64,000 nt of DNA from Chitinophaga filiformis (lineage in GTDB: Bacteria > Bacteroidota > Bacteroidia > Chitinophagales > Chitinophagaceae), in assembly GCF_023100805.1 (NCBI RefSeq), contig NZ_CP095855.1:806001-870000 (forward strand), in the 5' to 3' direction. The first letter of the stretch is position 1; every line of letters begins with the position of its first letter. The translations under genes were made by a program, and so were the position numbers. Positions 58,712 through 64,000 of this stretch are shown piece after piece. The notes beneath the pieces were generated by a model. The model did no database searches and was not told the origin of the DNA. It saw nothing but the letters and a program-made list of their open reading frames with translations.

Positions 58712-60349
58712 TTATTTATACACCGCCTGCACCGGTTTACCCACGGCGCCGTTAGGCATCTGGATACGCAGCATAGCCGCAATGGTTGGTGCGATATCAG
58801 CCATACTTACCATATCGTTGCTCGTTCCGTGTTTCACATGCCAGCCCATGAATACCAGCGGCAGGTGCGTATCGTAGGGGTTCCAGTTGCCATGAGTGGT
58901 GCCCTTGTCCGATCCGGAATACCAGCCTGGCTCGGGAATGATCGCGACCGAACCGCAACGCTTGGGGTTGTACCCGTTGGCGATCATCGTCCTTATTGGC
59001 TCCGGTATAGCACTGTTTCCCAGGTTATCCACATCTGCAGCAAACTGTACGCCCGGCAGCTTTTGCAGGTATTGTACTGTCGCCTTCCTGATCGCGTCAT
59101 AATCCAGTTTTTGTGCAGAGATCATTTTGAGGTCAAAGCTGATATGATAATTCTCTGTGCTCAATGCCAGTTTATCCACACCAAAACGTTCTTTCAATGC
59201 CGCATTCAACCCGCTTAACATTCTCCCGTCGGGCAGGCCCGCAGGGATCTGATGCTCTTCCATAAAGGCTACGGAATTGGCAGCGCCATGGTCGGCAGAC
59301 AGGAACACCAGGTAATTGCCCTTGCCTAAACGCTGGTCCAAATAACGGAAGAAGGCCGACAGGTCTTTGTCCAGCCGCAGATAAGTATCTTCTACCTCGA
59401 TAGCATTGGGTCCATATCTATGTCCCACATAATCTGTTGATGCACAGTTGATAGTAAGGAAATCCGTCACTGTATTGCTGCCCAGTTGATATCCTTCAAT
59501 GGCCGCTTTGGCAAATTCCAGGGTAAGGGTGTTACCGGAAGGCGTGGAGCGCAGGCTGCCTTTGTCTTTCTGGTAGATGTCCGGCATGTTATGCGGAAAT
59601 GTAGCCTTTGTCTCCCCAATGAAAGTGCCTTCCCATTTCATATCATCCGCTGTACTCTGGATGTAGGTATTGATGGGATATAGTGTTTCCCAGGGCTTCG
59701 ACATTAATTGCGCCGGCAATTGCCGGGCGTTAAACGCCTTTACCCATTCCGGCAGGTCCTGCATATAAAAGGTACTGGTCACAAAGCTACCATTACTATC
59801 GTCCAGCCAAAAGGCGCCGTTCGCTGCATGTCCGGCCGGCAGGATGGACGCCCTGTCTTTCAGGGACACGCCCACCACCTTTGAGCGGAAGTTGGTGGCT
59901 ATTTTCAGCTCGTCGGTGATCGTAGAGGCCAGCAGGTTACGGGGCGACATTCTGCCGGCATCACTGCTTGTACCCACAGGTTGAACTGTAGTATCTTCCG
60001 TGCAATACCAATGACGGCCGGTCACCTGGTCAGTCCAGTCATTGCCGGTAATACCGTGGATGGCAGGTACAGATCCGGTGTAGATCGTACTATGCCCTAC
60101 TGCTGTAAAAGAAGGTAAATGGGTAATAAAGGTGTTTTCGCAGGAAAAGCCTTCAGACAACATTCTCCTGAATCCGCCATTTTCGTAGCGGTCATAATAC
60201 CGGTACAGATAATCCCAGCGCATCTGGTCAACAACAATACCTACAACCAATTTCGGATGGTCTACGGGCTTCTGGGCAGAAACGGCAACTGTCTGCAACA
60301 TGGCGCCGGCGAGCACCAGTGCAGACAGTGATTGACATTTTTTTCTCAT
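58712..60349 (-). CDS. pafA: PafA-type alkaline phosphatase
   Basis: 545 residues from ATG 60349. A signal peptide (LAGAMLQTVAVSAQ) precedes the alkaline phosphatase fold with all expected residues: Asp41 in VVDQMRWDYL, nucleophile Thr82 in LPSFTAVGHSTIYTG, Lys/Arg in SLKDRASILPAGH, Asp/His in STDYVGHRYGP, Asp-His in SADHGAA, and His in GTTHGNWNPYDTH. Those are the PafA metal and substrate ligands. PafA is the main periplasmic phosphomonoesterase of Bacteroidota and is not strongly repressed by phosphate. It is near the glycerol genes but on a separate transcript. Confidence 0.93.
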   Translation of the reverse strand: MRKKCQSLSALVLAGAMLQTVAVSAQKPVDHPKLVVGIVVDQMRWDYLYRYYDRYENGGFRRMLSEGFSCENTFITHLPSFTAVGHSTIYTGSVPAIHGITGNDWTDQVTGRHWYCTEDTTVQPVGTSSDAGRMSPRNLLASTITDELKIATNFRSKVVGVSLKDRASILPAGHAANGAFWLDDSNGSFVTSTFYMQDLPEWVKAFNARQLPAQLMSKPWETLYPINTYIQSTADDMKWEGTFIGETKATFPHNMPDIYQKDKGSLRSTPSGNTLTLEFAKAAIEGYQLGSNTVTDFLTINCASTDYVGHRYGPNAIEVEDTYLRLDKDLSAFFRYLDQRLGKGNYLVFLSADHGAANSVAFMEEHQIPAGLPDGRMLSGLNAALKERFGVDKLALSTENYHISFDLKMISAQKLDYDAIRKATVQYLQKLPGVQFAADVDNLGNSAIPEPIRTMIANGYNPKRCGSVAIIPEPGWYSGSDKGTTHGNWNPYDTHLPLVFMGWHVKHGTSNDMVSMADIAPTIAAMLRIQMPNGAVGKPVQAVYK

Positions 60350-60556
60350 GAAAGATAGTTTGGATAACAAATAAGACCTGATTATTAACGCTTTCGGCTA
60401 TTTAAGGTTGTTAAATTATCTATCCTTTCAAAATTTGAATTGTACAAATATTACCAACGGGAATATAACAGGATAAACACCCGGCTTCTTGTCGCCGGCT
60501 TCTCTGCTTATTCTCTCAGACAGGTGCGGCCTCCCGGGTGCCTTTTAAACTGATCA

Positions 60557-61297
60557 TTACTTTATAGCCGGTTGCAGGCATAAGTATAATACTGCGGCAA
60601 TAGCCGCCCCGATAAATGGGCCAGCCACGGGAATCCAGGCATAGTCCCATCCGTTGCCGGCCTTCCCTTTTACCGGCAGGATAGCATGCATAATACGGGG
60701 TCCCAGGTCCCTGGCAGGATTAATAGCATAACCGGTAGTGCCTCCCAGCGAGAGCCCTATTGCCAAGACCAGCAGGGCCACCGGTAAGGCGCCCAGGGAG
60801 CCCATTCCCACCGGCGTTTTCTCTTCCCCCAGTTCAGCCCCGGTAAAATAAAAGATGGTGAACAACAATACGAAGGTGCCGATCACTTCACTGCCGAGAT
60901 TGCGACCGTTGTTCCTGATAGCAGGAGCTGTACAGTAACAGGCTTGTATCAGGCCAGGGTCTCCGGTAATATCCATATGATCTTTATAATAGAACCATAC
61001 CAGGAAGGCCCCGGTCATTGCCCCCAGCAACTGAGCAAGGATAAACAGGGGAACAGATGCCCAGGCGAATTTTCCGGCTATAGCCAGTGCCAGTGTCACA
61101 GCAGGATTCAGATGTGCGCCGCTGTAAGGGCCGGCTACCACTACACCTACAAATACGGCAAGCGCCCAGCCGGTCGTGATCACGATCCAGCCGCCGCCAT
61201 TGCCTTTTGTTTTATTGAGAATAACATTGGCTACTACGCCATTGCCCAGCAGTATCAGTAACATGGTTCCCAGGAACTCTGCTAATAAAGGGTGCAT
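60557..61297 (-). CDS. glpF: glycerol facilitator (aquaglyceroporin)
   Basis: 246 residues with six helices and the two NPA loops: GAHLNPAVTLALA and GYAINPARDLGPRIMHAIL. The Asp after the second NPAR marks the glycerol-conducting type rather than a water-only channel. The GlpF-type LGGTTGYA and GPRIMHA segments are present. It brings glycerol to GlpK. It is the last gene of the cluster glpD-glpK-glpF, 72 bases after glpK. Confidence 0.94.
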   Translation of the reverse strand: MHPLLAEFLGTMLLILLGNGVVANVILNKTKGNGGGWIVITTGWALAVFVGVVVAGPYSGAHLNPAVTLALAIAGKFAWASVPLFILAQLLGAMTGAFLVWFYYKDHMDITGDPGLIQACYCTAPAIRNNGRNLGSEVIGTFVLLFTIFYFTGAELGEEKTPVGMGSLGALPVALLVLAIGLSLGGTTGYAINPARDLGPRIMHAILPVKGKAGNGWDYAWIPVAGPFIGAAIAAVLYLCLQPAIK

Positions 61298-61369
61298 TGA
61301 AGATTATTTTTATCAGTTAGTCATTAAGTCGTGGCGCGGAAATGATCCTTCAGATCATCCGCAGGTATA

Positions 61370-62908
61370 TTACTGGCTTACAACAGCGTCTTCCTGTGCC
61401 GAAAGTTTTGCCCAGGCTTTCACTGCCTTTACCGCATGGCTCCATCCCCTGATCCATTTGTGCACCTGCTCTTCCTTACCGGCCGGAGTAAACAAGTGAT
61501 CCACCTGCCACTGGCGGGCAATTTCTTCCTGGTCTTTCCAGAAACCTGTTGCCAGCCCCGCCAGATAGGCAGCTCCCATTGCAGTGGTTTCTGTGATCTT
61601 GGGGCGTATTACCTGTGTACCCAGGATGTCGGCCTGGAACTGCATCAGTAAATTATTGTTGGTAGCGCCGCCATCCACCCGCAATTCCTTGATGCTGATA
61701 CCGGCATCTGCCTCCATGGCACGCAGCACCTCCATAGTCTGGTAAGCAATACTTTCAAGCGCCGCCCTTGCTATATGCGCCGACGTTGTTCCCCTTGTCA
61801 TGCCGACAAGTGTTCCTCTCGCATGCTGGTCCCAATGTGGAGCGCCCAGACCGGCGAAGGCGGGTACCAGGTACACGCCATCATTGTGAGGCGCTTTGGC
61901 TGCCAGGCTTTCCACTTCAGCAGAGGACCTGATAATACCCAGGCCATCTCTCAGCCATTGCACCACGGCGCCGGCAATGAAAATGCTGCCCTCCAGGGCA
62001 TATTCCACCTTCCCGTTTATTTTCCATGCAATAGTAGTAACCAGGTTGTTTTGAGAAATGATCGGATGTTCGCCGATATTCATCAGCATAAAACATCCTG
62101 TACCATAGGTATTCTTTACCATTCCGGGAGATGTGCACATCTGTCCGAATAAAGCGGCATGCTGGTCGCCCGCAATACCGGCAATAGGAATCGTCACAGA
62201 GAAAATAGACGGTGTTGTTTCGGCTATCAGCTCACTGGACTGTTTTACTTCCGGCAGCATGGCAGCGGGAATATCGAAAAGGGACAACAGTTCTTCGTCC
62301 CAGCTTTGGGTATGTATATTAAATAACATCGTCCGCGATGCATTCGTAATATCGGTCGCATGCGTTTTTCCGTCAGTAAGGTTCCATACCAGCCAGGCAT
62401 CGACTGTCCCGAAGGCCAGTAGTCCCCTGGCCGCCTTTTCCCTTGCTCCAGCAACATTGTCCAGGATCCATTTCACTTTTGTTGCGGAGAAGTAGGCATC
62501 AATTACGAGACCGGTCTTTTCGCGGATCATTTGTCCGTGGCCCGCCGCTTTGAGCTCGTCACAGTAGGCGGCCGTACGTCTGTCCTGCCAAACGATGGCG
62601 TTATGAACAGGCTTTCCCGTATGGCGGTCCCACACAATGGTCGTCTCCCGTTGATTAGTGATCCCGATCGCCGCGATATCTGTTCCTCTCAATCCGGCTT
62701 TGGCTACTGCTTCTGCAGCAACGCCCAGCTGACTGGACCAGATCTCGCTGGCATCATGTTCTACCCGTCCGGGGGAAGGGAAGATCTGCCTGAATTCTTT
62801 CTGGGCTACAGAAACGATAGCGCCGGCTTTATCAAAGATGATCGCCCTTGAACTGGTGGTACCCTGATCCAATGCCAGGACGTACCGGGTTATTTCCTTT
62901 TCCTTCAT
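61370..62908 (-). CDS. glpK: glycerol kinase
   Basis: 512 residues, a FGGY-family kinase. It has [15 protein letters not shown] at the start, [98 protein letters not shown] and [18 protein letters not shown] near the end. These are diagnostic of GlpK. It phosphorylates glycerol that enters through GlpF and supplies GlpD. It lies 59 bases after glpD. Confidence 0.97.
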   Translation of the reverse strand: MKEKEITRYVLALDQGTTSSRAIIFDKAGAIVSVAQKEFRQIFPSPGRVEHDASEIWSSQLGVAAEAVAKAGLRGTDIAAIGITNQRETTIVWDRHTGKPVHNAIVWQDRRTAAYCDELKAAGHGQMIREKTGLVIDAYFSATKVKWILDNVAGAREKAARGLLAFGTVDAWLVWNLTDGKTHATDITNASRTMLFNIHTQSWDEELLSLFDIPAAMLPEVKQSSELIAETTPSIFSVTIPIAGIAGDQHAALFGQMCTSPGMVKNTYGTGCFMLMNIGEHPIISQNNLVTTIAWKINGKVEYALEGSIFIAGAVVQWLRDGLGIIRSSAEVESLAAKAPHNDGVYLVPAFAGLGAPHWDQHARGTLVGMTRGTTSAHIARAALESIAYQTMEVLRAMEADAGISIKELRVDGGATNNNLLMQFQADILGTQVIRPKITETTAMGAAYLAGLATGFWKDQEEIARQWQVDHLFTPAGKEEQVHKWIRGWSHAVKAVKAWAKLSAQEDAVVSQ

Positions 62909-62967
62909 AAAACTTACACGTGAAATTTAAGGGATGTGGAACGATGGTTTATGCTGTTGATGGTTTA

Positions 62968-64000
62968 TTAATGCAGTAGATAATGTGCTGCTATGGCGGT
63001 AAAGGCTTTCACCTGCTCATCTTCCCAGGCCTTGTCTTTTCCCAGCTCCGTTGCCAGTATATTGGCAACGGCAGGCGCCATTTCCACAGCGGCCCTGGCA
63101 TCGAGCAGAAGGGCGCGTAGTCTTCTCGACAAGACATCGTCTACCGTGCGGGCCATTTCCTGGCGTACCGCCCAGACCACCTGCGCCTTAATATACGGCA
63201 ACCGTGGGTGCAGCTGTTCTCCCAGATCGGGATTGGCTGTTATCAGGGCACTGATCTCTGCAGCATCACTGCCATATACGTCCAGCGGGGCGGGAGCGGC
63301 GGCAGCCGTCGTATAGCCATGGATATGCAGGCTTTGTGTAGCACAGGGCACAACGGCCAATCCTCCTGTAGCGATGGCCGTATCCACCGTATCTTCTGCC
63401 ATCTTACGGAAGGTGGTCCACTTACCGCCAGTGATGGTAATAAGCCCCGAAGCGGCTGTGATGACCTTATGGCTACGGGATATTTCCTTGGTGCTATCGG
63501 TATCTTTCTGCGGCGCGGCCAGGGGTCGCAGGCCCGCATATACGCTCAGTACATCCGCACGGGTAGGTGCTTTTTGCAGGTAGCTACCGGCAGTCTGCAG
63601 AATGAAATTGATCTCTGTTTCAAGCGCCTGGGGTTCCAGGCTATGGTCGTTAAGTGGCGTATCGGTTGTGCCCACAAGCACTTTTCCGTGCCAGGGCAGG
63701 GCGAACAAGACACGCCCGTCAGCGGTTTTCGGGATCATCAGGGCGCTGCTGCTGTTCAGGAAGCTGGCGTCCAGTACCAGGTGTACTCCCTGACTGGGAC
63801 GGATAGTAGGCCTGGCGCCCGGTTTATCCATCTGCAGCACTTCGTCGGCAAATACGCCCGTCGCGTTGATCACCGTTTTGGCCTGCAGGTCATATGTTTC
63901 TCCTCCTTCCAGGTCTTTTGCTGTCACGCCATTGATCTTTCCGTTTGCATCTTTCCGGAGGCTGGTCACTTTGAAATAGTTCAGCAGCACCGCGCCCTTT
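62968..64000 (-). CDS. glpD: glycerol-3-phosphate dehydrogenase, 5' end outside the window
   Basis: About 340 C-terminal residues; the N-terminal FAD-binding start is beyond base 64000. The visible part has TVINATGVFADEVLQMDKPGARPTIRPSQGVHLVLD, VLFALPWHGKVLVGTTDTPLND, VLSVYAGLRPLAAP, GLITITGGKWTTFRKMAED and a C-terminal helical domain (VVWAVRQEMARTVDDVLSRRLRALLLDARAA). This is the aerobic GlpD type. It oxidises glycerol 3-phosphate and feeds electrons to quinone. It leads the glpD-glpK-glpF run. Confidence 0.93.
   Translation of the reverse strand, partial: KGAVLLNYFKVTSLRKDANGKINGVTAKDLEGGETYDLQAKTVINATGVFADEVLQMDKPGARPTIRPSQGVHLVLDASFLNSSSALMIPKTADGRVLFALPWHGKVLVGTTDTPLNDHSLEPQALETEINFILQTAGSYLQKAPTRADVLSVYAGLRPLAAPQKDTDSTKEISRSHKVITAASGLITITGGKWTTFRKMAEDTVDTAIATGGLAVVPCATQSLHIHGYTTAAAAPAPLDVYGSDAAEISALITANPDLGEQLHPRLPYIKAQVVWAVRQEMARTVDDVLSRRLRALLLDARAAVEMAPAVANILATELGKDKAWEDEQVKAFTAIAAHYLLH

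Noticed and set aside
1-64000. tRNA, rRNA, CRISPR, prophage or insertion sequence genes
   Set aside because: I looked for cloverleaf ends, repeat-spacer patterns and transposase or integrase motifs on both strands and saw none. A covariance or profile search would settle this.

Overview
The window looks like a chromosome segment from a Bacteroidota bacterium of the family Chitinophagaceae, most likely Chitinophaga or a close relative. The evidence is the gliding-motility lipoprotein GldH, Bat aerotolerance genes, GLPGLI-family proteins, a TonB-type outer-membrane barrel with a carboxypeptidase-regulatory N-terminus, a fused CcoNO oxidase, the futalosine menaquinone enzyme MqnC, PafA-type phosphatase, and promoters of the Bacteroidota TAnnTTTG type. 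Codon use and base composition look even throughout. I see no tRNA, rRNA, CRISPR array, transposase, integrase or prophage gene, so this is core chromosome with some repeat-bearing intergenic regions.

Layout. 1-3.1 kb: end of a short-chain dehydrogenase gene, then batD-batE. 3.1-8.9 kb (mostly minus strand): a LytTR regulator with a degenerate LytS-like kinase, an OmpR-type regulator/kinase pair downstream of gldH, yicC and rluE. 9.0-20.3 kb: an FNR-type regulator followed by a complete cbb3 cytochrome oxidase locus (ccoI, ccoS, fused ccoNO, short ccoQ-like, ccoP, ccoG, ccoH, a TauE/SafE-like protein, hemN), with FNR-like operators ahead of ccoI and ccoS and a ~100 bp palindrome in the fnr-ccoI gap. 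20.8-25.5 kb: lpxD, an exported unknown, an epimerase, 3-hydroxyacyl-CoA dehydrogenase and pheS. 25.5-31.5 kb: a two-component system divergent from a GLPGLI protein plus outer-membrane barrel.

31.6-41.2 kb: a small membrane protein, a Tat-exported sugar isomerase-like enzyme, GNAT, lipoprotein, mqnC, two retropepsin-like proteins (one complete with PDZ, one with a lost second aspartate), an M16 peptidase pair (one active, one lacking the zinc motif) and an LprI-like protein. 41.3-50.7 kb: YitT, a ureohydrolase with an altered metal site, two small hypothetical genes (one 42-codon lipoprotein-like ORF), a MurG-like glycosyltransferase, ArsC/Spx-like protein, polA, GNAT and a secreted C1 peptidase. 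50.7-51.3 kb: a gene-free region with three diverged repeats and a cluster of TTGAC-N3-GTCAA sites.

51.3-58.5 kb: Sua5-like protein with a small exported protein, mtgA, a nicotinamide riboside salvage pair (pnuC plus kinase) behind an unusual GLPGLI/PNGase F-like secreted protein, nfuA-like, and a secreted GHL10 hydrolase. 58.5-64 kb: a perfect 33-bp hairpin, PafA phosphatase, and a glycerol cluster glpF-glpK-glpD (glpD runs off the window).

How they work together. The FNR regulator, cbb3 oxidase, oxygen-independent HemN and MqnC form a low-oxygen respiration theme. GldH, BatDE, GLPGLI/barrel, proteases, LpxD and MtgA form an envelope theme. GlpF-GlpK-GlpD, PnuC/kinase and PafA form a nutrient acquisition theme. 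The items most likely to be under-described are the GLPGLI/PNGase F fusion, the two-component/GLPGLI/barrel unit with matched glycine-rich loops, the two complete-plus-degenerate protease pairs, and the large intergenic palindromes.
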